The notes under the pieces were generated by a model. The model did not search any database and had not been told where the DNA came from. It saw only the letters and a list, made by a program, of their open reading frames with translations. A program made the position numbers and the translations under genes. From positions 62,001 to 126,000 of the forward strand of contig CANRPU010000006.1 in NCBI GenBank assembly GCA_947632555.1: a DNA stretch of 64,000 bases, written 5' to 3'. Source of the stretch: an uncultured Lachnospiraceae bacterium (GTDB taxonomy: Bacteria > Bacillota > Clostridia > Lachnospirales > Lachnospiraceae). Of the stretch, positions 33,373-42,574 are shown piece by piece (positions within the stretch are counted from its first letter, which is position 1; each line of letters begins with the position of its first letter).

Positions 33373-34596
33373 ATGACGGTATTTGACGAATTAAGAGAGC
33401 GGGATCTTCTGGCCCAGCTGACGGACGAGGAAGAGATCAAGGAACTGGTCAACAACGGCAGAGCCACTTTCTATATCGGCTTTGATCCCACCGCGGACAG
33501 TCTTCATGTGGGACATTTCATGGCGCTGTGTCTGATGAAGCGCCTGCAGATGGCGGGAAATAAGCCGATTGCCCTGATCGGCGGCGGCACGGCCATGATC
33601 GGGGATCCTTCCGGCAGAAGCGATATGCGGACCATGATGACCAGGGAAACCATAGAGCATAACTGCGAATGCTTCAAAAAGCAGATGAGCCGTTTTATCG
33701 ACTTTTCGGAAGGCAGAGCGCTGATGGTGAACAACGCGGACTGGCTCATGGATCTGAACTATATCTCTTTTCTGCGGGAGATCGGCGCCCATTTCAGCGT
33801 AAACCGGATGCTGACCGCGGAATGTTATAAGCAGCGTATGGAAAAGGGCCTGAGTTTCCTGGAGTTCAACTACATGATCATGCAGAGCTACGATTTCCTG
33901 CAGCTTTATGAGAAATACGGCTGCAATATGCAGTTCGGCGGCGATGACCAGTGGAGCAATATGCTGGGCGGCACGGAGCTGATCCGCCGGAAACTGGGGA
34001 AAGATGCCTATGCCATGACCATTACCCTGCTGCTGAATTCCGAGGGCAAAAAGATGGGAAAAACCCAAAAAGGCGCCGTATGGCTGGATCCCAATAAGAC
34101 TTCTCCCTTTGAGTTTTATCAGTACTGGAGAAACGTGGCGGACGCCGATGTATTAAAATGCCTGCGGATGCTCACCTTCCTTCCTCTTGAGCAGATAGAG
34201 GAAATGGACACATGGGAGGGCAGCCGGTTGAATACCGCCAAAGAGATCCTGGCGTATGAACTGACCAGCCTGGTGCATGGCCCGGAAGAGGCCGGAAAAG
34301 CGCAGGAAAGCGCCAGGGCCCTTTTCAGCGGAGGAAGCGCGGCCGAAATGCCCACCGCCGTTCTGGAAGAAGCGGATTTTGTAAACGGCGGCATCGATAT
34401 TATGGGCGTTCTGGTGAAGGCCGGCCTGACGGCTTCCCGTTCCGAGGCCAGGCGGGCGGTGGAACAGGGCGGCGTGACCGTGGCGGACGAAAAGGTTACG
34501 GATATCAAAACGGTTTACGCGCCGGAACAGTTTGCCGGAGAAGGTCTGATCGTCAGACGGGGCAAGAAGAATTTCAAACGCGTGGTGATGCGATAA
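33373..34596 (+). CDS. tyrS: Tyrosyl-tRNA synthetase
   Basis: 407-residue class I synthetase. HIGH-type motif [10 protein letters not shown], tyrosine-site [18 protein letters not shown]-type [11 protein letters not shown], and a C-terminal S4 RNA-binding domain ([17 protein letters not shown]). AGGAGGAGAG precedes the ATG at 33373; an earlier in-frame GTG at 33289 is within the leader. Controlled by the T-box above. Confidence 0.97.
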   Translation: MTVFDELRERDLLAQLTDEEEIKELVNNGRATFYIGFDPTADSLHVGHFMALCLMKRLQMAGNKPIALIGGGTAMIGDPSGRSDMRTMMTRETIEHNCECFKKQMSRFIDFSEGRALMVNNADWLMDLNYISFLREIGAHFSVNRMLTAECYKQRMEKGLSFLEFNYMIMQSYDFLQLYEKYGCNMQFGGDDQWSNMLGGTELIRRKLGKDAYAMTITLLLNSEGKKMGKTQKGAVWLDPNKTSPFEFYQYWRNVADADVLKCLRMLTFLPLEQIEEMDTWEGSRLNTAKEILAYELTSLVHGPEEAGKAQESARALFSGGSAAEMPTAVLEEADFVNGGIDIMGVLVKAGLTASRSEARRAVEQGGVTVADEKVTDIKTVYAPEQFAGEGLIVRRGKKNFKRVVMR

Positions 34597-35169
34597 ATGG
34601 ACGGTTACAGAGCCGGAGAGGAATGCGCCCGGTGCGGGGGCAGATGCTGCAGGGAGAGAGGCTGTTCCCTGTCACCGGAAGATATGCTGCGGGCGCTCAG
34701 TCTTGAGGCGGATGAGAAAAAAGACAGAATAAAAGAGGCTTTGCTGCGGGAACTTTCGGAAAAGAATCTCTATGCCATAGATTCCTTTCATGACAGCGGA
34801 CGGGATTTCTATTACCTGCGTGCGCGTCATAAATGTTATACCTTTATCGGCGTGGAGGCGATGGGAGAGTGCGCGGCGCTGACAGAAAGAGGCTGCGCGC
34901 TGCCGGAGGAAGAGCGGCCGAAGGGAGGACGTTTTCTGGAAAGTAAGCCGGACGGTGGCTGCGTGCAGCACTATACCAAAGAAGAGATGTTAAGGGACTG
35001 GGACCCTTACCAGCCCGTATTAAAGGAAATCTGGGACGCTTTCTATCCCGTTTTTCTGGCGGACGGCACTTTCGATGCCTGTGATGAAGCGTATTTCGCG
35101 TGGATGCGGGAACGCGGGAGCGCGCGGGCCCGGCACCCGGAGCGGTCAGCCGCGGAAAATCAGTCATAA
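34597..35169 (+). CDS. YkgJ-type cysteine-cluster protein
   Basis: 190 residues. N-terminal CARCGGRCCRERGC (CxxCxxxCC-type) and later cysteines (CYTFIGVEAMGEC, CALPEE, GGCVQHY) suggest an Fe-S or zinc site, as in the YkgJ/Fe-S oxidoreductase-like family. The ATG directly follows the tyrS stop, so it must be translated from the T-box-controlled transcript. Function unknown. Confidence 0.7.
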   Translation: MDGYRAGEECARCGGRCCRERGCSLSPEDMLRALSLEADEKKDRIKEALLRELSEKNLYAIDSFHDSGRDFYYLRARHKCYTFIGVEAMGECAALTERGCALPEEERPKGGRFLESKPDGGCVQHYTKEEMLRDWDPYQPVLKEIWDAFYPVFLADGTFDACDEAYFAWMRERGSARARHPERSAAENQS

Positions 35170-35192
35170 ACCACAGACCCCTTTCATACAAT
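35163..35192 (+). promoter_or_regulatory. Sigma-E (sporulation, mother cell) promoter of spoIVA
   Basis: GTCATAAA, 14-bp spacer, CATACAAT. The -10 box equals the B. subtilis sigma-E consensus CATACAnT and the -35 box is close to kmATATT, at the right spacing. spoIVA is a classic sigma-E gene. The -35 box overlaps the stop codon of the gene before. Confidence 0.8.
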
Positions 35193-35212
35193 GAATTAAG
35201 TATGGAAGGGGT
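35177..35212 (+). promoter_or_regulatory. RBS-sequestering stem in read-through RNA before spoIVA
   Basis: ACCCCTTTCATAC (35177-35189) can pair over 13 bp (one G-T) with GTATGGAAGGGGT (35200-35212), which holds the spoIVA SD. A sigma-E transcript should begin near 35199 and so lack the left arm, leaving the SD free; RNA coming from tyrS would contain both arms. Confidence 0.55.
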
Positions 35213-35218
35213 AAATTT

Positions 35219-36718
35219 ATGGACGCGAACAGTTTTAAGGAATATGATCTATACAAGGACATACAAGTAAGGTGCAACGGAGAAATCTACATAGGGGTGG
35301 TCGGCCCCGTGCGTACCGGTAAATCCACCTTTATCAAGCGGTTTATGGACGTATGCGTACTGCCTTTCATGGAAGATGAACATGAGAAAGAAAGAGCGAG
35401 GGATGAACTGCCCCAGAGCGCGGGAGGCAAGACGATCACCACCACGGAGCCGAAATTTATTCCCAAGGAAGCCGCGAGAGTGCTGCTGGGCGGAGATATC
35501 GAGGCCAAGGTCAGGCTGATCGACTGCGTAGGATACATGGTGGAGGGTGCTGCCGGCCACATGGAAGGGGACGCGGAGAGAATGGTAAAAACTCCCTGGT
35601 CAGAGAATGAGATCCCCTTTACCCAGGCGGCGGGGATCGGCACGGACAAAGTTATCGGGGACCATTCCACGATCGGGCTGGTGGTGTTTACGGACTGCAG
35701 TTTCGGAGAACTGCCTAGGAGCAGCTATCAGGAGGCGGAAGACAAGACCATCGCGGCCTTGAAGAAAATGAAGAAACCGTTCCTGGTATTGCTAAATTCC
35801 CAGAAACCATACGCGGAGGAAACCAGGGCGCTGGCGGCGGAACTGGCGGAAAAGTATCAGGTAGGCGTGATGCCGGTAAACTGCGAACAGCTGAAAAAAG
35901 AGGATATCTACGCCATTATGGAGCAGATACTTTATGAGTTCCCGATCTCCCGCATGGAATTTTATATGCCCAAGTGGGTGGAGATGCTGCCGTCGGACAA
36001 CAGGATGAAAGTAGATATGGTGGCGGCCGTAAAGGCGCTGATGAAAGAAACCGGCACGGTGAAAGAACTGCGGATGCGTCAGACTGACGGACAGCTGCTG
36101 TTGGATAGCCAGTATATGAAACGCTGTAAGATCGACAAAGTGGATCTCGCGGACGGCAGCGTAAAACTGCAGATAGACGTGGACAATACATACTATTACG
36201 AGATGCTCAGCGAAATGGTGGGAGATGAGATCACGGGAGAATATCAGCTGATCTCCAAGTTAAAAGAGCTTTCCGCCATGAAAAAGGAATATTCCAAGGT
36301 GCTGGAGGCCGTCCGGGCGGTACGCTGCAAAGGCTACGGCGTGGTGACGCCGGAGAGGGCGGAGATCACGCTGGAAAAGCCGGAACTCATCCGCCATGGC
36401 AACAAGTACGGCGTCAAGATCAAAGCGGAAAGTCCTTCCATCCACATGATCAAGGCCAATATCGAAACGGAGATCGCGCCGATCGTGGGAACGGAGGAAC
36501 AGGCGGAAGATCTGATAAAATACATTGAAGAGGCAGGAGAAAACGGGGACGGTATCTGGGAAACCAATATTTTTGGGAAGACCGTGGAGCAGCTGGTCAG
36601 CGACGGCATTACCAACAAGATCTCCCTGATAGGAGATGAAAGTCAGATAAAGCTGCAGGACACCATGCAGAAGATCGTCAACGATACCAACGGCGGTCTG
36701 ATATGTATTATCATTTAA
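35219..36718 (+). CDS. spoIVA: Stage IV sporulation protein A
   Basis: Spore-coat basement-layer ATPase that polymerises on the forespore surface, 499 residues. MDANSFKEYDLYKDIQ at the start, Walker A GPVRTGKSTFIKRF, KTITTTEPKF, and the C-terminal GLICIII ending are characteristic. SD GGAAGGGG 7 nt upstream. Own sigma-E promoter; terminator directly after, so monocistronic during sporulation. Confidence 0.97.
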   Translation: MDANSFKEYDLYKDIQVRCNGEIYIGVVGPVRTGKSTFIKRFMDVCVLPFMEDEHEKERARDELPQSAGGKTITTTEPKFIPKEAARVLLGGDIEAKVRLIDCVGYMVEGAAGHMEGDAERMVKTPWSENEIPFTQAAGIGTDKVIGDHSTIGLVVFTDCSFGELPRSSYQEAEDKTIAALKKMKKPFLVLLNSQKPYAEETRALAAELAEKYQVGVMPVNCEQLKKEDIYAIMEQILYEFPISRMEFYMPKWVEMLPSDNRMKVDMVAAVKALMKETGTVKELRMRQTDGQLLLDSQYMKRCKIDKVDLADGSVKLQIDVDNTYYYEMLSEMVGDEITGEYQLISKLKELSAMKKEYSKVLEAVRAVRCKGYGVVTPERAEITLEKPELIRHGNKYGVKIKAESPSIHMIKANIETEIAPIVGTEEQAEDLIKYIEEAGENGDGIWETNIFGKTVEQLVSDGITNKISLIGDESQIKLQDTMQKIVNDTNGGLICIII

Positions 36719-36721
36719 GGA

Positions 36722-36751
36722 AAAAGGCCCTGCCCACGCGGCGGGGCTTTT
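36722..36751 (+). terminator. Terminator after spoIVA
   Basis: Stem AAAGGCCCTGCC / GGCGGGGCTTT (one bulge, one G-T) with a 5-nt loop and T run. Confidence 0.7.
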
Positions 36752-36772
36752 CGCGTGAACGCCCGGTTTTCC

Positions 36773-36801
36773 TTGCCATACCCACGGTAATTTGATATGA
36801 T
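36773..36801 (+). promoter_or_regulatory. Sigma-A promoter of punA-cdd operon
   Basis: TTGCCA, 17-bp spacer, TATGAT, 26 bp before the GTG start of punA. Confidence 0.65.
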
Positions 36802-36827
36802 AAAAGTAAACAAGGGGAGGGATCTGC

Positions 36828-37652
36828 GTGGACAGGGTATACGAAAAAGTACTGCGCTGCCGCGAGAGTGTGCGGAAGAAAGTGGATTTTACGCCCAAGG
36901 CCGGTCTGGTACTGGGGTCCGGACTGGGAAATTTCGCGGAACAGATACAGGTGGAAGCGGAACTTGCTTACAGTGAGATCGAAGGATTTCCCGTATCCAC
37001 GGTGCCGGGACATGAGGGCAGGCTGATCTTTGGTCATCTGGGAGAAATGCCCATCGTCTGTATGAAGGGACGGGTGCATTTTTACGAAGGATACGATATG
37101 ACGGATGTGGTGCTGCCGGTAAGGCTGATACGGCTTCTGGGGGCCGAGATCCTGTTTCTTACCAATGCCGCCGGCGGTGTCAATCCGGACTTTCGGGCGG
37201 GAGATCTTATGCTGATCACAGATCAGATCTCCTGTTTTGTGAGAAATCCTCTGATCGGGCCCAACGAGGAAGAACTGGGGACCCGCTTCCCGGATATGAG
37301 CGCCATATACGACGGAGGTCTGAACGATGTGATCAGAACCGTGGCCGGGGAACAGGGGATCGCTTTAAAGGAAGGGGTCTATGTACAGCTGACGGGACCG
37401 TCCTTTGAAACGCCGGCGGAAGTTCGGATGCTGCGTGCCCTGGGAGCGGACGCGGTGGGTATGAGTACGGCGGTGGAGGCTGTTGCGGCCAGACACGCGG
37501 GACTTCGGGTGTGCGGGGTATCCTGCATATGCAATCAGGCCGCCGGCCTGACCGAAAATCCGCTGTGTCACGAGGAGGTACAGGAAGCGGCGGACAGAGC
37601 CGCTCTGCCGTTTACAAAGCTGGTAAAGGAAAGTATCCGCCGGTTCCGGTAA
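36828..37652 (+). CDS. punA: Purine-nucleoside phosphorylase
   Basis: Trimeric-type PNP, 274 residues, splitting (deoxy)inosine and guanosine with phosphate. GLVLGSGLGNFAEQI, VPGHEGRLIFG, TNAAGGVN and the base-site EAVAARHAGLRVCGVSC. GTG start with AAGGGGAGGG 7 nt upstream. First gene of a nucleoside-salvage operon with cdd and an amidohydrolase. Confidence 0.95.
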   Translation: MDRVYEKVLRCRESVRKKVDFTPKAGLVLGSGLGNFAEQIQVEAELAYSEIEGFPVSTVPGHEGRLIFGHLGEMPIVCMKGRVHFYEGYDMTDVVLPVRLIRLLGAEILFLTNAAGGVNPDFRAGDLMLITDQISCFVRNPLIGPNEEELGTRFPDMSAIYDGGLNDVIRTVAGEQGIALKEGVYVQLTGPSFETPAEVRMLRALGADAVGMSTAVEAVAARHAGLRVCGVSCICNQAAGLTENPLCHEEVQEAADRAALPFTKLVKESIRRFR

Positions 37653-37703
37653 CGGGCGGCAGAAGAAAATCAGAGAAGGGATATGGGGAAGGAAAAGCGG
37701 ATC

Positions 37704-38117
37704 ATGGAGAATTGGAAGGAACGGCTGGCGGGGGCAGCCCTGGCGGCGAGGCAGTACGCGTACGCGCCGTATTCCGGTTTCAGGGTAGGGGCGGCGCTTT
37801 TGACGGCGGAAGGAAAGATATTTACCGGCTGCAATGTGGAGAACGCTTCTTACGGCGCGGCGAACTGCGCGGAAAGGACGGCCTTTTTTAAGGCGGTCAG
37901 CGAAGGGGAGAGGCAGTTTCTGGCCATTGCCGTTGCCGGCGGAAAAGAGGAAGAACCGGAAGATTACGCGTATCCCTGCGGTATCTGCAGACAGGTCATG
38001 CAGGAATTCTGCGGGGCGGATTTTATGATACTGACGGTGAGGAGGAAACTGGACTGGCAGGAGTATTCTCTGAGGGAACTGCTTCCCCATGGGTTTGGAG
38101 GTGACGGGCTGCGATGA
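37704..38117 (+). CDS. cdd: Cytidine deaminase
   Basis: 137 residues. Zinc/catalytic motif AANCAERTAFF and PCGICRQVM; substrate loop FTGCNVENASYG. The ATG at 37704 has AAGGA ten bases upstream and gives the usual family start MENWKERL; the in-frame ATG at 37683 has its SD only 2 nt away. Coupled to the next gene by ATGA. Confidence 0.93.
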   Translation: MENWKERLAGAALAARQYAYAPYSGFRVGAALLTAEGKIFTGCNVENASYGAANCAERTAFFKAVSEGERQFLAIAVAGGKEEEPEDYAYPCGICRQVMQEFCGADFMILTVRRKLDWQEYSLRELLPHGFGGDGLR

Positions 38118-39394
38118 AGATTCGACTGTATAACGCGAGAGTGCTTACCATGGAAAAGGACAGGCCCATATTTCAGGGAGAGATATGGGTGGAGGGGGAT
38201 CGGATCATCCGCGTGATCCCCAAACAGGGGGAAGAGCAGGAAAAAGAAAAGTTTGACAGGGAGATAGACTGTGAAGACAATCTGCTGATGCCGGGGTTTA
38301 AAAACGCGCATGCCCATTCCGGCATGACTTTTCTGCGTTCCTACGCCGACGATCTGCCGCTGCAGAAATGGCTGTCGGAAAAAATATTCCCCATGGAGGC
38401 AAAACTGACGGGAGAAGATATCTTTTATTTTGTCAAGCTGGCGGTGCTGGAATATCTGAGCAGCGGTATAACGGCTGTCTTCGATATGTATATAAAGCCG
38501 GATCTGACGGCGCATGCCTGTATGGAAATGGGGATGCGCTGCGTGCTTACCAGCGGGCTGAATAATTTTACTTCTTCCGTGGAAGCGGTGGAGGAGGAAT
38601 ATGAGAAATGGAACCATACATCTCCGCTTATCAGCTATCAGCTGGGCTTCCATGCCGAGTACACATGCTCCAAAAAGCTGCTGACGCAGATGGCGGCGCT
38701 GGTGAACAGGCTGAAGGCGCCGGTCTATGCCCATATCTGCGAAACGGCCGCGGAGGTGGCGGGCTGTAAACGGCGGTACGGGATGTCACCACTGCTCTTT
38801 CTGGATACACTGGGAATGTTTCATTACGGGGGCGGCGGTTTCCATTGCGTGCACACCAGGCCGGAGGATATCAGCCTTCTGCGGAAAAGGGGGATGTATG
38901 TGATCACCAATCCGGCTTCCAATACCAAGCTGGCCAGCGGGATCGCACCCATCGCCCAGTATGTGGAGAAAGGGATCCCCGTTGCCATCGGAACGGACGG
39001 GGCGGCAAGCAACAACAGCCTGGATATGTTCAAGGAGATGTTTCTGACGGCAGGTCTGGCGAAGCTGAAAGAAAAGAACGCCGCCTGCATGGGCGCGGAA
39101 GAAGTGCTGCGGATGGCTACCGTAAACGGCGCCGCGGCCATGCGTCTGACGGATGCGGATGTACTCGCGGAAGGCAAACTGGCGGATATGATCCTCATAG
39201 ATTTGCAGATGCCCAATATGCGGCCCATTCACAATATTGAGAAGAACCTGGTCTACAGCGGGAGCAAGCAGAACATAAAAATGACCATGATAGGCGGAAA
39301 CGTCTTATATCGGGACGGGAAATATTATGTGGGAGAAGAACCTTCCCATATTTACCGGGAGGTGGAAAGGAGCGTAGCGCGCCTGCTGCAATAA
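38114..39394 (+). CDS. Amidohydrolase, MTA/S-adenosylhomocysteine deaminase-like
   Basis: 426-residue metal-dependent deaminase. Metal ligands: HAHSG, the His in GFHAEYT, HCVHT and D in IGTDGAASNN. The pattern SNNSLDMFKEM is typical of the MTA/SAH deaminase and chlorohydrolase branch (MtaD, TrzN). Position after punA and cdd suggests deamination of an adenosine-type nucleoside in salvage, but substrate cannot be read from sequence. Confidence 0.85.
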   Translation: MKIRLYNARVLTMEKDRPIFQGEIWVEGDRIIRVIPKQGEEQEKEKFDREIDCEDNLLMPGFKNAHAHSGMTFLRSYADDLPLQKWLSEKIFPMEAKLTGEDIFYFVKLAVLEYLSSGITAVFDMYIKPDLTAHACMEMGMRCVLTSGLNNFTSSVEAVEEEYEKWNHTSPLISYQLGFHAEYTCSKKLLTQMAALVNRLKAPVYAHICETAAEVAGCKRRYGMSPLLFLDTLGMFHYGGGGFHCVHTRPEDISLLRKRGMYVITNPASNTKLASGIAPIAQYVEKGIPVAIGTDGAASNNSLDMFKEMFLTAGLAKLKEKNAACMGAEEVLRMATVNGAAAMRLTDADVLAEGKLADMILIDLQMPNMRPIHNIEKNLVYSGSKQNIKMTMIGGNVLYRDGKYYVGEEPSHIYREVERSVARLLQ

Positions 39395-39406
39395 AAAGAC
39401 GGAAAT

Positions 39407-41107
39407 ATGGAATATGTTGTATTTTGGATGAGTGTTCTGGGGATCCTGGCCGTAATAGCGGGAAAGGGGATCTATGACAGGCGTAAGGCCGACGAAAGAT
39501 TCCTGAACGGACTGAAGAACCACTACGGGGAAAAGAATTTCGGCCTTGGGGAAAAAGAATACAGACCGGAACAGTATGGATCCGTTTCCCGTTATTTTAC
39601 CCGCCATCCCGCGGCTGACCAGATTGATGATATCACATGGAACGACCTGAATATGGACGAGATCTTTCAGAGTATGGACTGGACTTTTTCCTCCGCCGGA
39701 GAAGAGGTGCTCTACGCGCTGCTGCGCCAGCCCTGTGAAGACCCGGAACAGATCCGCCGTTTTGAGGAACTGGTAACGTTCTTTATGGAACATGAAAAAG
39801 AAAGGATCCGGCTCCAGCTGGAATTAAAAAAGCTGGGGTTTACGGGACGTTTCTCTTTATATGATTATCTGGAATATCTGGACGTTCTGGGAGAAAGGAG
39901 CAATCTCAGGCACTATATTGCTGATTTCCTTTATCTGCCCTTTCTGGTATGCTGCTTCTTTTTTCCTGCAGTGGGCATAAGCGGTCTGATCGCCTGCGCA
40001 CTGTGGAATATCGTCAGCTACTTCAGGGAAAAAGGAGAGATCGATCCCTATATCACCAGTTTCGCTTATATCATGCGTCTGCTCTACGCTTCCGGAAAGA
40101 TCGCGGAGAAGCTGCCGCGGGAGCTTGAGGCGGAAGCGGAGGAACTGCGCGGACACGGGAAAAAGCTGGGGAAATTTAAAAGAGGCGCCTTCTGGCTGAT
40201 GTCTTCCGGCCGGATGTCCGGTTCCGGCAATCCGCTGGATATCCTGATGGACTATATCCGAATGGCCGGCCATCCGGACCTGATAAAATTTAATTCCATG
40301 CTGACACAGGTGAGGAAGCATGTGGAAGACGTGGACAGGCTCTTCTTTGTGACGGGATATCTGGAGGCCGCGGTGGTGGCGGGCGCTTACCGGAAATCCC
40401 TGAAGGAAGGATACTGTGTGCCCGTTCTGAAGGAGGAAGGGTGCTTTCTCAGGGCCGAAGAAATGTATCATCCGCTGCTGGAGCATCCGGTGAAAAATTC
40501 TCTCACGGTAAACAGGGGAATCCTGCTGACCGGTTCCAACGCTTCCGGGAAATCCACTTTCTTAAAGACGGTGGCGGTGAGCGCCATTTTTGCCCAGACG
40601 ATCCATACGGTGCCTGCCGCTTCCTATGAAGGCAGCTGTTTCCATATCTGCAGTTCCATGGCGCTCAGAGATGACCTGATGGGCGGAGAAAGCTATTACA
40701 TCGTGGAGATCCGTTCGCTGAAGAGGATCCTGAACCTCGCGGCGGGGACGAAAAAAGTGCTGTGTTTTGTGGACGAAGTCCTGCGGGGGACCAATACGGT
40801 GGAGAGGATCGCGGCTTCCGCGGAGATCTTAAAAAGCCTTGCGTATCAGAACACCGGCAATGTGCTCTGCTTTGCCGCCACTCACGATGTGGAACTGACC
40901 GGCCTTCTGGAAAACGAATATGACAATTATCATTTTGAAGAGGAGATCGCGGACGGGGACGTGCGTTTCCCGTATAAGCTTCTGGAGGGGAAGGCTGTGA
41001 CCAGAAACGCCATTCAGCTTCTGCGGATCATGGGCTATGACGATGCTATCGTGGTACACGCGGAAGAGCGGGCGGAAGAATTTATCAGAAGCGGACGCTG
41101 GAAATAG
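39407..41107 (+). CDS. MutS-family ATPase with transmembrane helices
   Basis: 566 residues. An N-terminal helix (4-21) and a hydrophobic double span (~168-205) look membrane-embedded; the C-terminal half is the MutS ATPase: Walker [11 protein letters not shown] (375-384), Walker [23 protein letters not shown]. It lacks the mismatch-recognition domain I (Phe-x-Glu) and any Smr nuclease. Related proteins are annotated as MutS-like in Firmicutes but are unlikely to repair mismatches. SD is weak. Lies 12 bp after the deaminase gene. Confidence 0.82.
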   Translation: MEYVVFWMSVLGILAVIAGKGIYDRRKADERFLNGLKNHYGEKNFGLGEKEYRPEQYGSVSRYFTRHPAADQIDDITWNDLNMDEIFQSMDWTFSSAGEEVLYALLRQPCEDPEQIRRFEELVTFFMEHEKERIRLQLELKKLGFTGRFSLYDYLEYLDVLGERSNLRHYIADFLYLPFLVCCFFFPAVGISGLIACALWNIVSYFREKGEIDPYITSFAYIMRLLYASGKIAEKLPRELEAEAEELRGHGKKLGKFKRGAFWLMSSGRMSGSGNPLDILMDYIRMAGHPDLIKFNSMLTQVRKHVEDVDRLFFVTGYLEAAVVAGAYRKSLKEGYCVPVLKEEGCFLRAEEMYHPLLEHPVKNSLTVNRGILLTGSNASGKSTFLKTVAVSAIFAQTIHTVPAASYEGSCFHICSSMALRDDLMGGESYYIVEIRSLKRILNLAAGTKKVLCFVDEVLRGTNTVERIAASAEILKSLAYQNTGNVLCFAATHDVELTGLLENEYDNYHFEEEIADGDVRFPYKLLEGKAVTRNAIQLLRIMGYDDAIVVHAEERAEEFIRSGRWK

Positions 41108-41153
41108 AGAAGAAAGGACAGGAGAGCGCCGCGGGCGCGGAACGGAGGGAACA

Positions 41154-41636
41154 ATGGAAGTGGCTTTATATACGGACGGAGCGGCCAGGGGCAATCCGGA
41201 CGGTCCGGGGGGTTATGGCGCCGTGCTGCAGTATGTGGACGGAAAAGGAATCCTGCACGAAAGGGAATTCAGCGCCGGCTATAAGAAGACCACCAACAAC
41301 AGGATGGAGCTGATGGCGGTGATCGTGGGCCTGGAAGCGTTGACGAGGCCCTGTCATGTAAGGGTGACTTCGGATTCCAAATACGTGACGGACGCCTTTA
41401 ACCAAAACTGGATCGCGGGCTGGCAGAAAAACAACTGGAAGACCAGCGGCAGGCAGCCCGTGAAAAATGAGGAACTCTGGAAACGGCTGTTACAGGCCAT
41501 GCGTCCTCATGAGGTGGAATTTATATGGGTGAAAGGACATGACGGGCATCCGGAAAACGAGCGGTGTGACAAGCTGGCAACAGGCGCGGCCGACGGCCAG
41601 ATACTGCTTGACGATGACGGCGGCGCGCTGGTATAA
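41154..41636 (+). CDS. rnhA: Ribonuclease HI
   Basis: 160 residues. Catalytic Asp in [12 protein letters not shown], Glu in NNRMELMAV, Asp in TSDSKYV and [18 protein letters not shown]. The ATG at 41154 has CGGAGGGA upstream. The window thus carries both RNase HI and HII. Confidence 0.95.
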   Translation: MEVALYTDGAARGNPDGPGGYGAVLQYVDGKGILHEREFSAGYKKTTNNRMELMAVIVGLEALTRPCHVRVTSDSKYVTDAFNQNWIAGWQKNNWKTSGRQPVKNEELWKRLLQAMRPHEVEFIWVKGHDGHPENERCDKLATGAADGQILLDDDGGALV

Positions 41637-41637
41637 T
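41608..41637 (+). promoter_or_regulatory. Sigma-A promoter of the small membrane protein
   Basis: TTGACG, 18-bp spacer, TATAAT, overlapping the 3' end of rnhA. Confidence 0.65.
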
Positions 41638-41681
41638 AGTAGTGCTGTAAACAAAGGATGCCGTGTTGGTGTGGAGGAAAT

Positions 41682-41831
41682 ATGATTGCGTTTGCGAATG
41701 CGTTTTTAAGCTATCTGTTGCTATTTGTCATCATGGCCGCTGTCGCGGGAACGGGTATCTTTATCGGGATCACCCTGCGCAGGCGAAAGAACCTGAAGGA
41801 TGCCGAAACAGAAGGGTTGAAAGAGGAATAG
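41682..41831 (+). CDS. 49-residue single-span membrane protein
   Basis: Short gene with SD GGAGGA 3 nt before the ATG. The product starts MIAFANAFLSYLLLFVIMAA and has one long hydrophobic stretch (~residues 3-33), then a basic and charged tail (TLRRRKNLKDAETEGLKEE). It has its own promoter and a perfect terminator 4 bp after the stop, so it forms a complete ~215-nt transcription unit. No function known to me; could be a regulator or accessory subunit of a membrane complex. Confidence 0.75.
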   Translation: MIAFANAFLSYLLLFVIMAAVAGTGIFIGITLRRRKNLKDAETEGLKEE

Positions 41832-41834
41832 AGG

Positions 41835-41860
41835 AAAGTGCCGTTTTCACGGCACTTTTT
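41835..41860 (+). terminator. Terminator after the small membrane protein
   Basis: Perfect 10-bp stem AAAGTGCCGT / ACGGCACTTT with TTTC loop and trailing T. It stands only 21 bp before the HAD gene. Confidence 0.8.
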
Positions 41861-41881
41861 GACGTATGGGATGGAAGAACG

Positions 41882-42574
41882 ATGCGCTATGAGGTGATAC
41901 TGTGGGATGTGGACAACACGCTGCTGGATTTTGATTATTCCCAGCGTTATGCCCTTCGCAGATGTCTGCGGGAAAACGGGACAGAGCCGGACGAGGAAAT
42001 GGTGCGGACTTATTCGGCCATCAACGACAGCTGGTGGAAGCGGCTGGAAAGGGGAGAGGTTTCAAAACAGGAGCTCCTGACCGGACGTTTCAGAGATTTT
42101 TTCGCGGCGCGGGGGATCTCCTGCAAAGATATGGACGGATTCTGTAAGCGGTATCAGGAATACCTGGGAAGCGTATACCGCTGCCTGGACGATTCCCTTG
42201 AGGTCTGCAAAAGCCTGACGGGAAAATGCAGGCAGTTCGCGGTTACCAACGGCGTGACGAGAACGCAGATGGGAAAGCTGCGTCTGGCCGGTTTTACGGA
42301 GATCATGGAGGACATCTTTATTTCCGAGCAGCTGGGAGTGCCCAAGCCGCAGAAAGGTTTTTTTGATCAGGTTCTGAAGGCGGTAGGCGTTCTGCCTAAG
42401 AAGGCCCTGATAGTGGGAGATTCCCTGACCAGCGATATCGCGGGAGGCAGGCGGGCGGGGATCGCGACCTGCTGGTATAATCCCGGGAATCTGCCGGAAG
42501 CGCGGGCGGCGGATGCCGTTCCGGATTTTACCATACGGAATCTGCGTGAAGTGGAAAGGATTTTGGAGGGATAG
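41882..42574 (+). CDS. HAD phosphatase, YjjG-like nucleotidase
   Basis: 230 residues. HAD motif I WDVDNTLLDFD, motif II AVTNGVT, Lys in GVPKPQKGFF and motif IV VGDSLTSDIAGG. The closest pattern I know is YjjG, a house-cleaning 5'-nucleotidase for dUMP, dTMP and non-canonical pyrimidine nucleotides. The next genes (WYL regulator, nrdD, nrdG, dut) fit a dNTP role. The WYL gene starts at the base after its stop. Promoter for this operon is not clear: a terminator lies just upstream. Confidence 0.85.
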   Translation: MRYEVILWDVDNTLLDFDYSQRYALRRCLRENGTEPDEEMVRTYSAINDSWWKRLERGEVSKQELLTGRFRDFFAARGISCKDMDGFCKRYQEYLGSVYRCLDDSLEVCKSLTGKCRQFAVTNGVTRTQMGKLRLAGFTEIMEDIFISEQLGVPKPQKGFFDQVLKAVGVLPKKALIVGDSLTSDIAGGRRAGIATCWYNPGNLPEARAADAVPDFTIRNLREVERILEG

